The position numbers and the translations under genes are program-made. Positions 55,583-64,000 of a DNA stretch of 64,000 nucleotides are shown in pieces (the stretch's first letter is position 1; each line of letters opens with the position of its first letter). Source of the DNA: CBDCZY01 sp965224745 (GTDB taxonomy: Bacteria; Pseudomonadota; Gammaproteobacteria; Methylococcales; Methylomonadaceae); assembly GCA_965224745.1 (NCBI GenBank), contig CBDCZY010000002.1, forward strand, positions 372,001 through 436,000. Reading direction: 5' to 3'. The notes under the pieces are model-generated. The model ran no database searches and was not told the DNA's origin. It saw nothing but the letters and a program-made list of their open reading frames with translations.

Positions 55583-56566
55583 ATGCGAAACAGAAAAAAA
55601 TATTTCTTCTTTAGCGTATTACTTCTATTGCTATCCATCATTTCCGGCGAATTATTTGCACGCTATTATTTTGGATTGGGTCACCCGCCCCTTTTTGTTA
55701 AACACCCAACCATCGAATATCTTCATAAGAAAAACCAAGATTTATATAGATTTCATAATCATATTATTGTCAATCAATACGGCATGAGAACGATCCCATT
55801 TGAACGACAAAAAACAAAAGGAGAAGTCAGGCTAATGGTTTTTGGCGACTCGGTAATCAATGGAGGAGGCCTTACCGATCATTCCGACCTGGCTACTAGC
55901 TTGATTCAAGAGAACATTATTAAAGCAGGACACCAAAAAGCCATAGTAGGAAATATATCAGCGGGTAGTTGGGGGCCGGGCAATTGGTTGGCCTATACAA
56001 AGGAGTATGGGTTTTTTGATGCTGACATTGTTGTTTTAGTGCTTTCAAGCCATGATTACGCTGACAGCCCGGATTTCCATCCTTTAAATAAATACACACA
56101 CCCTACAAAATCGCCTGTATCTGCACTTTATGAAGGTCTAGATAAATATTTGCCCCGTTACCTGCCTCAATTCGGCATAAATCAACATACAACCGAAACC
56201 GACCATCCTTCAGACGTAATAAATGAAGCATCTGCACAACAAGCCTTAGAAGATCTAAATAGCTTTCTGAAACTTGCCAAGCGGAATTCAAAAGCTGTTC
56301 TTGTCTTTCAGCATGTTGAAAAATTGGAAATCGAAAAAGACACAAAAAACATAGGGTTTCAGCATATTCGGGAGGCATGCAACCAACTCAATATCAGGCC
56401 TATTTCCCTGGAGCCATACTTTCGCAAATCTATTCAACATGGCAATAACCCCTTCAGAGATAACATTCATCCCAATAAAGCAGGTCAGCGTTTAATTGCT
56501 GAAGCTATTATCGCTAACTTACCACCTAACCTACGTCAAGCAACTCCACTATCGCTGAATCACTGA
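55583..56566 (+). CDS. SGNH/GDSL-family hydrolase, membrane-anchored or secreted
   Basis: 327 residues. An N-terminal signal-anchor (about 5-25) is followed by the block I GDS motif (LMVFGDSVINGGG) and a C-terminal DNIHPNKAGQRL, which holds the Asp and His of the catalytic triad. Such enzymes deacetylate or hydrolyse esters on sugars and are often found with polysaccharide genes. It is followed by an ABC exporter, with an 80-base gap. Confidence 0.85.
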   Translation: MRNRKKYFFFSVLLLLLSIISGELFARYYFGLGHPPLFVKHPTIEYLHKKNQDLYRFHNHIIVNQYGMRTIPFERQKTKGEVRLMVFGDSVINGGGLTDHSDLATSLIQENIIKAGHQKAIVGNISAGSWGPGNWLAYTKEYGFFDADIVVLVLSSHDYADSPDFHPLNKYTHPTKSPVSALYEGLDKYLPRYLPQFGINQHTTETDHPSDVINEASAQQALEDLNSFLKLAKRNSKAVLVFQHVEKLEIEKDTKNIGFQHIREACNQLNIRPISLEPYFRKSIQHGNNPFRDNIHPNKAGQRLIAEAIIANLPPNLRQATPLSLNH

Positions 56567-56647
56567 TGTGGTTAGTTAAATTTTATTCTGCATCAACAAT
56601 GACTGTTGTTAATTCAAACATAGGCACCACTTTAACCTACAAAAACA

Positions 56648-57469
56648 ATGACCTCCGTTTTTATTAACCAGCTCCTTCTGATTTGCCAATTTGAACTGAA
56701 ACGATTGTTTTCGACCCGCAAAGGGTTGCTTTATCTGATTACTTTTGCTGTCGTTTGGTATTTTATTTTGGTCTATCCCATTCGATTTGCCTCGAATTTG
56801 CTGGGACAGGGACAAGATTCAATGCAAATGAACCGCTTTTTTGAATTCCTAGGATTCGGATCTTTACTCAATTGGCAAATACCTGAATTTGGCGTTTACT
56901 GGCGCTTTGCATTATTGTTGTTTCCGATGTTGAGCGTTATCATTGCTGCTGACCAAACTTGCTCAGACCGGGAACGCGGCACACTTCGCTTTCTGGCTTT
57001 GCGAGTTAGCAGAGATGGCCTTTTCTTTGGGCGTTTTACAGCAGCCATGGTTATTCAAACGGTATTAATTTTAGCGTCTTTATTCACCACCCTGGGCCTG
57101 GCGATATATCGAGATGGCAGCATGCTACCAGAAGCATTCAATAGCCTGCTCATAATAAGCGTTAATTTAATAGTCGTTTTGCTACCTTTCACCGCATTAA
57201 TGGCCACCTTGTCAGTGACCGTTAAATCAGCTCGGCAAGCATCTACCTGGGCGATACTTATATGGACCTTTTTGTCTGGAATTATCAGTGCTCTGGCGAT
57301 GTATCTACCCGCTTTAAGTACTCTGAAAATTTTAATCCCAGGTTACCAAATGTCCAAACTGGCTCAACTGGCCGAATGGCAAACCCTGCAACTGGCTCAT
57401 ATCCCGTTATTGCAAACTATTGTGCTACTCTGCATAGGACGTTGGATCATGTCGAGGCAAACTCTATGA
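56648..57469 (+). CDS. ABC-2 type transporter permease
   Basis: 273 residues with six predicted helices: one near 28-48, then 95-115, 137-160, 170-195, 203-230 and the last near 255. The loop DQTCSDRERGTLRFLALRVSR is the typical coupling segment of NosY/ABC-2 permeases. Its stop overlaps the ATPase start (ATGA). The substrate is unknown. Confidence 0.85.
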   Translation: MTSVFINQLLLICQFELKRLFSTRKGLLYLITFAVVWYFILVYPIRFASNLLGQGQDSMQMNRFFEFLGFGSLLNWQIPEFGVYWRFALLLFPMLSVIIAADQTCSDRERGTLRFLALRVSRDGLFFGRFTAAMVIQTVLILASLFTTLGLAIYRDGSMLPEAFNSLLIISVNLIVVLLPFTALMATLSVTVKSARQASTWAILIWTFLSGIISALAMYLPALSTLKILIPGYQMSKLAQLAEWQTLQLAHIPLLQTIVLLCIGRWIMSRQTL

Positions 57470-58386
57470 GTCAACCGATTATCGAATGTCGTAACCTGAG
57501 CCATTATTATTCCAGCAAAGCAGCACTTAAAGGTATTACTTTTGACGTCCAGGCAGGCGACCCAGTTGGCTTAGTCGGACCTAATGGTGCAGGAAAGACC
57601 ACCTTGCTCAGCATACTATGTGGTTTTTTACGACCTACATCCGGCACTGTCAGACTGTTTGGTCAACAGCCTGGCACCTCTGGGCTGAGCGGCAAAGTAT
57701 CTGCTTTGCCCCAAGATTCGAAGCTCGACCCTGAATTCACTATTGGCGATCAACTTAGTTTTTATGCCCGCTTACAGGGCTATAGAACTAAACAAGCCAA
57801 AACGGAAACAGAACGGGTTTTGGAAGCCGTAACGATGCAGGATTCGCTGCGGGAAAAACCTGAAACATTGAGCCATGGCATGGGTAAACGGGTTGCGATT
57901 GCGCAAGCCTTAATCGGTAATCCTCAGCTCATTCTTTTGGATGAACCCACAGCCGGTCTAGATCCGGTGAACACCCGAAACATACGTTCAATTATTGCAG
58001 AGCGAACTAGCAAAACCACTTTCATCATCAGCTCTCACGACCTGACCGAATTGGGACGACTTTGCCAAGATATACTATTGCTGGAACAAGGCAGCATGAA
58101 TCCGCTGCAGTTGAATACCACTGAGCCGGATAGCTCTATCCGTTTTTTAACGATACAAATGGAGCCCTGTCCTTCAACAGAGGTCATGGCAACTTTGAAA
58201 GAAATATCTGGCGTACTGCAAGTCACCAACCCCCAAAAAAATGAATTTATCGTTGAATATAATCCGTCCTTGGAAAGCAAAATGGATTTGCAAATAATGA
58301 AGAAAATTTCTGACAACAACTGGCAGTATCGCCAGATTAATCAAGGCAAAACGCTGGAAGAGAAATTATTCTTTGAAAACAAGTAA
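57466..58386 (+). CDS. ABC-2 type transporter ATP-binding protein
   Basis: 306 residues from ATG 57466, which overlaps the permease stop; a longer in-frame extension upstream is a shadow of the permease gene. Walker A is GPNGAGKTT, Walker B is LILLDEPTAGLD, the signature is LSHGMGKRVAIAQA (a common variant of LSGGQ), and the His switch is in SSHDLTE. The C-terminal 70 residues are a small extra domain. It forms an exporter with the preceding gene. Confidence 0.92.
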   Translation: MSQPIIECRNLSHYYSSKAALKGITFDVQAGDPVGLVGPNGAGKTTLLSILCGFLRPTSGTVRLFGQQPGTSGLSGKVSALPQDSKLDPEFTIGDQLSFYARLQGYRTKQAKTETERVLEAVTMQDSLREKPETLSHGMGKRVAIAQALIGNPQLILLDEPTAGLDPVNTRNIRSIIAERTSKTTFIISSHDLTELGRLCQDILLLEQGSMNPLQLNTTEPDSSIRFLTIQMEPCPSTEVMATLKEISGVLQVTNPQKNEFIVEYNPSLESKMDLQIMKKISDNNWQYRQINQGKTLEEKLFFENK

Positions 58387-58523
58387 AAGCTAAAAACCTA
58401 GAGCAGCAACCTAACGAGCATATCTAATAGTGAGTCAATACTTTTTAGCCAGAGTCAAAAAGTTTAAGCTTCCAAAACCTTTCTAAAAAGCCTCACCCGA
58501 AGACCGAGACTTTATTAACGGGC

Positions 58524-58714
58524 TTACATAGCCTGAGCAGACTTTGCGAGCCTTACCAAGGTAATGAATTCACCCCGGTAACCATAGGGGTCTTCGCCTT
58601 TGGCTTTCTGCGCCCATTTGATCACTGTATCATAGTCGAATTTTCCGGTAAATTTGCTTCCTTTCAATAGTTGGGAAAAACTGGCGACGGCTGTTGCCCA
58701 GTTAACTCGTTGAC
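58524..58714 (-). pseudogene. Detached C-terminal fragment of the von Willebrand A (YfbK-like) gene
   Basis: Read on the minus strand: NWATAVASFSQLLKGSKFTG, then FDYDTVIKWAQKAKGEDPYG and YRGEFITLVRLAKSAQAM, then stop at 58524. This is the DUF3520 end of YfbK-type proteins and is missing from the main gene at 59266-61389. An IS200-like element lies between the two parts. The fragment has no start or ribosome site. Confidence 0.9.
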
Positions 58715-59360
58715 AGGTAAGCCACTAGTTTGACTAGTGAGACTCTCAAGGCTTGGCCGTCCGATTTAGTTTTGATTGAATTGATGACATGTGGAATGCT
58801 TCCTCGTGGCTTGGCGGCCCACAAAAGAGGAAACAAACCCATGTCATATCAGAGCTTAAGTCATTCAAAATGGGACTGCAAATACCACTTGGTTTTTATA
58901 CCCAAGTGTCGAAGGAAAAAGTTGTATGGAAAGATTAGAAATTATTTAGGGCCAATCTTTCACGAATTGGCAGGTCAAAGGCAGTGCCGGATCGCTGAGG
59001 GTCATATGGTACAGGATCATGTTCATATGCTCATAGAAATACCGCCGAAATATGCGGTGTCGGAGATAGTAGGTTACTTGAAAGGTAAAAGTGCGATAGC
59101 CGTTGCACGTCAATTTAGTGGATGAAAACGGAATTTTAATGGGGAAGCGTTATGGGCAAGAGGCTATGCAGTTTCTACAGTTGGTTTTGAAGAAGGTCAG
59201 ATCAAACACTACATTCGAAACCAAGAACAATTAGATGGTAAGGGCTCAGATGAAGACGGTGAATTTTAACCACTAACCTTTAAGAGTCCACCAAACCTTA
59301 ACATTGGCAGCCCTTGGGGCTGCTCACAGCCGTCAAGCCTCCCGCTCTGCGGGAGCGTTA
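58715..59360 (+). mobile_element. IS200/IS605-like element inserted in the vWA gene
   Basis: Contains a TnpA (Y1 transposase) gene. Near the left end is a small hairpin (cactag at 58723 with ctagtg at 58734-58739). Near the right end are two hairpins (59307-59323, gcagccc/gggctgc; and 59339-59355, ctcccgc/gcgggag). Such subterminal hairpins, absence of terminal inverted repeats and no target duplication fit IS200/IS605. The exact ends are approximate (within about 10 bases). Confidence 0.82.
58841..59269 (+). pseudogene. IS200-family TnpA transposase with in-frame stop
   Basis: The frame from ATG 58841 (ribosome site AGAGGA) reads MSYQSLSHSKWDCKYHLVFI. The HUH motif is VQDHVHMLIEI. It runs to TGA at 59123-59125. 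The same frame continues KRNFNGEALWARGYAVSTVG and GQIKHYIRNQEQL, ending at 59267-59269. The catalytic Tyr of the family is in that second part (HYIRNQE), so the truncated product should be inactive. TGA probably replaced an Arg codon (CGA). Confidence 0.88.
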
Positions 59361-61389
59361 TGACTTCATTGGTAATGACCGGGTTGCTGGGTTCTTGCTG
59401 AGTCGTTATAACTTCAGTTAACAAGGTGCTGGTATCGCTATCGGGTAATTTGTAGCGAATTTTGAGGAACGCATATTCGTGGCTGAAACTAGTGTTAGTC
59501 TCGTTTGTTTCAACGGTCTTATAGCGGCTGCCATCATTTTTTTGACCTGGCGCTCCTTTGGGCGTTATTTCATAGATTGCAGTGATTGTATGACCGGCAC
59601 CTATGTCTCCAGCATCCACTGCATCGTTATTAAAGTCTTCTCGTTTTAATGCGCGTGTTTCATAACCCACCAGCCGGTATTCGGCAACGGTTTGAGGGTT
59701 AAATTCAACCTGTATTTTGACATCTTTGGCAATAGGAAACAGCACCGATGACGCTTCTTTAACCAGGACTTTCTGAGCTTCTGACAAAGTATCGATATAA
59801 GCAGCAACCCCATTTCCGTTTTGAGCCAAGGCCTGCATCAATTGATCATTCCAATTACCGCGACCAAACCCAAGTACCGACAAAAACACGCCGCTTTTTC
59901 TTTTACGTTCAACATAGCCCTTTAACCCTTCGGTGTTAGTGATACCTACATTGAAATCACCATCCGTCGCCAACACAATACGGTTGACTGCTTTTTTATC
60001 AAAATTGGCTTCCGCTAAATCATAAGCCAGTTTTATGCCATGAGCACCCGCCGTTGAACCTCCGGCAGATAAGCGTTCCAGAGCAGTGAGTATTTTAGCC
60101 TTTTGTTTAACTGGCGTTGGTTCAAGAACGGTTCCCGCAGCACCTGCATACACTGCAATAGCGACCGTGTCATCAGGTTGTAAATTATCTAGCAGCATCC
60201 GCATGGAATTTTTAACCAGTGGTAACTTGCCGGGTGCATTCATTGATCCGGACACATCCAATAAAAATACAAGGTTGGTACGGGGCCGGCTTGTTGTCGT
60301 TATCTCAAATCCTTTAATCCCAATATGAATGAGTTTGTTGCCGGATGTCCAAGGGGATGGAGTAACGGCTATGGTCGATTTGAAAGGGATTTCCTTGCTG
60401 CTAGGCTTGGGCCATGCATAATCAAAATAATTCACCATTTCTTCAATGCGCACCGCATCTTTAGGTGGTAAACGACCTGCATTAAGGCTTTTGCGGACAA
60501 AACTGTAAGCAGCGGTATCAACATCGATTGAAAAAGTTGAAACGGGTTGTTTACTTACTTGTTTGATAGGGCTTTCGGCAAATTTTTCGAATTTGTCGTG
60601 GCTTTCTTGCTGGAAAATAGGACGAACCTGTTCACTGTCAGCAGCTACACTTTTTGATGGTATAGCCATATCACCTGAAGGTTGCGGTGCAAAGCGTGCT
60701 AAGTTGTTGCTCGTTCCAAGTGTTTCTTTCAACGATTTCGTCATTGAGGTGATTGATTCCGTTCTTTTAACAACACTATTTGTAACTAACTCTCGCTTTG
60801 TATTGGGTTTTTTGGTTAGTTGGTCTGAACGATCATTTTCTGTCAATTGACTTAAATGGCTTGCCTTGGTCTTTTCATTCAGGCGTGATCTATCTTTTAG
60901 CGGCAGTTTGTTAACTTCAGTAGTTTTAGATTTTGCTATTTCGCCAGCAAGTTTGACCGTTTCCCTTTTTTTGCCTGTCTTTTTAGATCGATTGCGAGGC
61001 AAAAGGGCTTCGTTTTGAGAAAGAGCTATCGAGGAATCAGGTTTTTGCCCTGCTGGCTCTGAAAATACTTCCTGATCATTCTGATTAAGCAATGGTTGAA
61101 GGGATGAAAAGTTAATAAATATCGCTAAAACTGCAACCATTGTGGTTGCTAATCCACCATAGACCCATGATTTTTTCATTGTTGTGTTCCTGTTGTCTTG
61201 TTTTAAGGAATTAATAAGACGGGACAGGAAAGATAATCCTTGGGATTTTTTATGGTTTTTTTGCAAAACCTTAGTTTGAACCGCATCAAACTCCGCCATA
61301 GCCACGTTCATCGCACGTTTTTTGGCATTTTTGTCATACGGCGGCACGTTTGAGTCTGACAGGATTTTTTTCAATTTTTCTTCATTCAT
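59266..61389 (-). pseudogene. YfbK-like von Willebrand factor A protein, C-terminus cut by IS200-like element
   Basis: The likely start is ATG 61389, with GGAG upstream (the open frame begins 24 bases earlier). The short cytoplasmic N-terminus (MNEEKLKKILSDS) resembles an anti-sigma-like segment. A membrane helix (about 78-96) is followed by a Lys/Ser-rich linker, a VWA_N-like region (TFSIDVDTAAYSFVRKSLNA) and a vWA domain with MIDAS LDVSGSM at about 382 and ATDGDFNVG. Native sequence ends near NPVITNEV; the last about 30 residues (TLPQSGRLDGCEQPQG) come from the IS. The missing DUF3520 end is at 58524-58714. It follows the sigma-factor gene by 93 bases. Confidence 0.9.
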
Positions 61390-61705
61390 CGTCCTGTCTC
61401 CGGGTTGATACAAAAAATCCTTGCAAACAAAAATTGTGTAGCAATAAATCGGATAACGTTAGTGAAATTAACAATTGAGCCATCATCTATTGTCTCCTCC
61501 AAGCAAGTCGGACAATTTTTTACAGGCTTCATGTATATACCAGGAAACGGTACTTTCCTTACAGCCTATAATAGTGGCAGCCTCGCTATGCGACAAGCCT
61601 TCCCCCACTACCAATAGCAAGGCCTCTTTGTTGTTATCAGGCAAACTCTCAACTTTTTGTAACACTTGATTTAGATAGATGACCTGATCGGAAGATGAAA
61701 AATCT

Positions 61706-62469
61706 GGCATTGCTAATTTAGTATAGTTTTATGTTAGAATTAAATTTTTGATATCTTTCTAAAGAGAGCGAGAAATTTAATGGAATGCCCTAAATGCAAA
61801 TCTAATAAAAACATCAAAGATGGTATCGTAAAACAAAAGCAGCGTTACAAATGTAAAGAATGTAATTTTCGATATACTGTTGCTAGTGGCTCGGGAGCCA
61901 AACCATTCTATTTAAGAAAGATGGCTCTTCAATTATATCTTGAAGGATTAGGGTTTCGTTCAATTGGTCGGGTTTTGAACGTAAGCAATGTCACGGTACT
62001 AAATTGGATTAGATCCTTTGGTGAGCAAGTTGCCGAATTGAAAAGTCCTGAACAAGTGATTTATGCTGAGATGGATGAAATGCATACCTATGTGGGTCAA
62101 AAAAAAGCTATAAATGGATATGGATTGCTGTTGATAGATATGGGAAAAAATTCATCAATTTCATTGTTGGCGACCGAAGCGTACAGACAGGACAAAAACT
62201 CTGGGAAGGAATTGAAGATCAATTAAATGGAACAATAGCAACCGATTATTGGCAGCCCTATGAACATTTTATTCCTAGCGAAAAACACGTTCAATCCAAA
62301 GCTGAAACATACACAGTTGAAGGCTACAATAGTATCTTTAGACATTTTCTTGCGCGAATGAGAAGAAAGACAAAATGTTACACAAAAAGTGTTCGAATGC
62401 TTGAGCTGTCTATATTACTCTTAATGCATAAAAGAAATGGAACGTTAACTATACTAAATTAGCAATGCC
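61706..62469 (+). mobile_element. Complete IS1-like insertion sequence, copy B
   Basis: 764 bases, with 23-bp inverted repeats at 61706-61728 and 62447-62469 starting ggcattgctaattt, and an 8-bp target duplication aaaaatct at 61698-61705 and 62470-62477. It is in the opposite orientation to copy A (33170-33933) and has the same length. It splits the ECF sigma gene. The precise duplication and the undamaged flanking frames indicate a recent insertion. Confidence 0.96.
61780..62462 (+). CDS. IS1-family transposase, made by -1 frameshift (InsA-InsB type)
   Basis: The first frame runs 61780-62226 (148 residues; CPKCKSNKNIKDG and CKECNF zinc knuckles, then an HTH). Slippage at A AAA AAT (62145-62151) moves to the -1 frame, which reads FINFIVGDRSVQTGQK, then TDYWQPYEHFIP and EGYNSIFRHFLARMRRKT, and stops at TAG 62460-62462 in the inverted repeat. 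DDE residues are in YAEMDEMH, TDYWQ and EGYN. The protein of the first frame is identical to that of copy A. Confidence 0.93.
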
Positions 62470-62794
62470 AAAAATCTTTGGTCTCGGCTGGTTTTTCAAT
62501 TTCGGTTTCAGGCTCACTGACTGGTTGTTGTCGCTGCCAATCTTTCGCGGTGTTAATGACCAGTCGATACAGCCAAGTGGTAAAAGCCGCTTCGCCCCGA
62601 AACGAAGCAATGGAGCGAGCCAGTTTAAGGCAAGCATTTTGAGTAATGTCTTGTGCATCTGCCTGATTACCACACCATTTGAAAGCTATTTTATACATCG
62701 TTGCATAATGTCTGGACACCAGACATTCAAATGCTTTTCGATCGCCCAAACCGGCAGCACTTGCCAATGTTAAATCATCACTTTTTTCGCTCAA

Positions 62795-63220
62795 TTATCA
62801 GTCACCTTTTAGATATGAGACGTAATAAACAACTAAATCCTTGGAAAAATATTTAAAGCTGACTGAATTTGCATTTTGATTGTATACCGTCAGAAAATTA
62901 CAACCTGAACTATGTTATTTGGGTGATATGATAATCCACTATAGAAATATAAGTTCCCACTAAGGCCACACAAAATATGGGAAGGCATAAGTATTAACTT
63001 TGTTGAACCTGACTTTCCAGTCTGCTAGCCTGACACTGAAATAGTTGAACCTGTATTTCTGAGATTTTTACTCCTGGTTCAATAGGAGAGTAAGGAAGCA
63101 TCTATAAAAATAAAGGATATGGCTGTTTCGTGCCAGTCAAGAAATTAGGCACGAATCAAGATTCTACCCTGCTGTTAATTTTAACTGTTTTCAAGAATCA
63201 AACCCTCAGGAGAAATAACA
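62795..63220. other. Non-coding divergent region upstream of the sigma gene and the last gene
   Basis: 426 bases between the ECF sigma start (minus) and the secreted protein start (plus). No open frame or RNA gene stands out. A good ribosome site (CAGGAGAAATAACA) precedes the plus-strand ATG. ECF sigma promoters often have an AAC -35 motif, but I could not identify one with confidence. Confidence 0.6.
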
Positions 63221-64000
63221 ATGCCAATTCATACGAATCAATGTAGTGCCGAAATAAAGACGCCATCTCGCTCAAGAAAGCCAGGAAATACACTCCTCAT
63301 GTTAAGTCTTCAAGCAGCGCTACTGGCTACCATTCCTTTCGAGGCAAATGCTGCGAAAGTCACATCAGTATTTGTTTCGGGTCCGCAAACAACGGTCAAC
63401 GATCAAGGAAGTGATGGCGTAACAAAAATAGCCATCGCTTTCTTAGATACTACCGGCATATGGTTAGATATGGAACCCAGTTCAACGGAGGCGAATGAAA
63501 AATTTCAAATTTCTTTACAAAATAATACGGGAGAGGATATAAGCGAACTGTGGTTTGAAGTTGTCACCCAGGGAGGGGAAGATTTGGGTACTCGACCCAG
63601 TTTAAGCACTTGGGTGAGTACCATTTCGGCCAGTCAGTTTGGTGGCCTAAATGTTTCTGAAAGTAATTTAATCGTCGATCAAAGCGATCGCCATCGATTT
63701 CAGATGAAATTTGATCCTCCTCTTTCCCCAGCGCCAGGAAACTCTATGACCATTATTAGCAATGAAGATTGGGTAGGCTTCAACAAAGCCGGAGGAAAAT
63801 GGTGGTTGAATATTGACTGGAATGCGGAAGATAACAATGGCCCAGCAATTACTTCATCTTCTGAACTAACTCCAAACATACTGGCCAACAGCGAAGAAGG
63901 TCCGCTGAAAGTGCAGTCGGGAGAGAACGTATCGGTTGCGGTCACCCTCAATTCTGGTGCAAATGCTGGCAAAGATGCAGATTGGTGGGTAGCGGCTCAA
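63221..64000 (+). CDS. Secreted protein of unknown function (runs off the window)
   Basis: 260 codons without a stop. The start is supported by AGGAG 8 bases upstream. A long signal peptide (hydrophobic LLMLSLQAALLATIPF, cleavage near EANAAK) leads into a beta-rich, Ser/Thr/Asn-rich mature region with a WWLNIDWNAEDNNGP segment and SVAVTLNSGANAGKDADWW at the window edge. The last motif resembles C-terminal regions of some exported bacterial proteins of unknown role. The C-terminus is missing. Confidence 0.75.
   Translation, partial: MPIHTNQCSAEIKTPSRSRKPGNTLLMLSLQAALLATIPFEANAAKVTSVFVSGPQTTVNDQGSDGVTKIAIAFLDTTGIWLDMEPSSTEANEKFQISLQNNTGEDISELWFEVVTQGGEDLGTRPSLSTWVSTISASQFGGLNVSESNLIVDQSDRHRFQMKFDPPLSPAPGNSMTIISNEDWVGFNKAGGKWWLNIDWNAEDNNGPAITSSSELTPNILANSEEGPLKVQSGENVSVAVTLNSGANAGKDADWWVAAQ

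Larger units (their letters stand above)
61483..62794 (-). pseudogene. ECF-type RNA polymerase sigma factor interrupted by IS1-like element
   Basis: The N-terminal part is 62794 down to 62470 (SEKSDDLTLASAAGLGDRKA, sigma2 region with ITQNACLKLARS and FTTWLYRLVINTAKDW). The C-terminal part is 61697 down to 61483 (sigma4 with VESLPDNNKEALLLVVGEGL and HSEAATIIGCKESTVSWYIH). Removing the IS and one copy of the 8-bp duplication restores a continuous 179-codon frame through ETKDFSSSDQ. The downstream YfbK-like gene is also broken, so the operon is doubly inactivated. Confidence 0.93.

Noticed and set aside
57262..57465. N-terminal extension of the ABC ATPase frame
   Set aside because: It reads through the end of the permease gene. 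The true start at 57466 has the usual ATGA overlap and the protein begins as expected for the family.
58730..58840. Extended start of the IS200 transposase frame
   Set aside because: The family protein begins at MSYQSLSHSKW (ATG 58841, with AGAGGA upstream); earlier codons overlap the left-end hairpin of the element.
1..64000. CRISPR arrays, tRNA and rRNA genes
   Set aside because: No regularly spaced direct repeats, cloverleaf-like sequences or rRNA segments were noticed.

Overview
The window looks like chromosomal DNA from a gammaproteobacterium of moderate GC content. The evidence is a gamma-type RlmD, a YdbL/YdbH envelope pair, an MSHA-like type IV pilus cluster and Lol/MacB-type transporters. 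The surface protein at 53044-54507 resembles proteins I associate with methane-oxidising Methylococcales. That family assignment is inference; no 16S or methane-oxidation gene is present. The window is mostly about the cell surface, with several insertion sequences (ISs) and the damage they caused.

Layout. 1-2870: a packed IS island (end of an IS3-family element, a large palindrome, a 3' remnant of an IS1-like element, an IS1380-family transposase). 3005-3817: two small secreted proteins of unknown function. 4502-15873: a one-directional cluster with a type I polyketide synthase (KS-AT-DH-degenerate ER-KR-ACP), broken by one in-frame stop and one homopolymer frameshift. It is followed by a TPR protein, a LolD/MacB-like ABC transporter, a DUF4188 protein, a LolA-like periplasmic protein and a beta-barrel-like outer-membrane protein. 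16163-28094: an MSHA/type IV pilus-type operon (secretin, TPR protein, MshE-like ATPase with the c-di-GMP-binding MshEN motif, GspF/MshG, PilM/N-, PilO- and PilP-like proteins, two paralogous minor pilins, major pilin, PilZ protein). 28181-32917: O-antigen ligase, a LapG-like periplasmic cysteine protease, a LapD-like membrane protein whose HD-GYP domain has lost its metal ligands, and a low-molecular-weight tyrosine phosphatase.

33124-34230 is a decayed REP-associated tyrosine transposase gene split by a complete IS1-like element. 34261-39722 (minus strand) carries an L,D-transpeptidase, RlmD, YdbL-like and YdbH-like proteins and CysM. 39765-51885 is a polysaccharide/O-antigen region: epimerase, glycosyltransferases, methyltransferases, a flippase-like protein, a 994-residue methyltransferase/coiled-coil/glycosyltransferase fusion, an LpxL-like acyltransferase and the Wzm/Wzt exporter. 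52011-58386: a parvulin isomerase, a surface protein with a strong terminator, a lipoprotein, an SGNH hydrolase and an ABC-2 exporter.

58524-62794 is an ECF sigma factor/von Willebrand A (YfbK-like) operon in which both genes have been interrupted, one by an IS200-like element and one by the second IS1-like copy. The sigma gene can be rebuilt exactly by removing the IS and one 8-bp target duplication. The window ends inside a secreted protein of unknown function (63221 onward).

The best candidates for new biology are the PKS plus Lol-like export cluster, and the LapG protease paired with a catalytically dead HD-GYP receptor beside a c-di-GMP-controlled pilus. I saw no tRNA, rRNA or CRISPR array.
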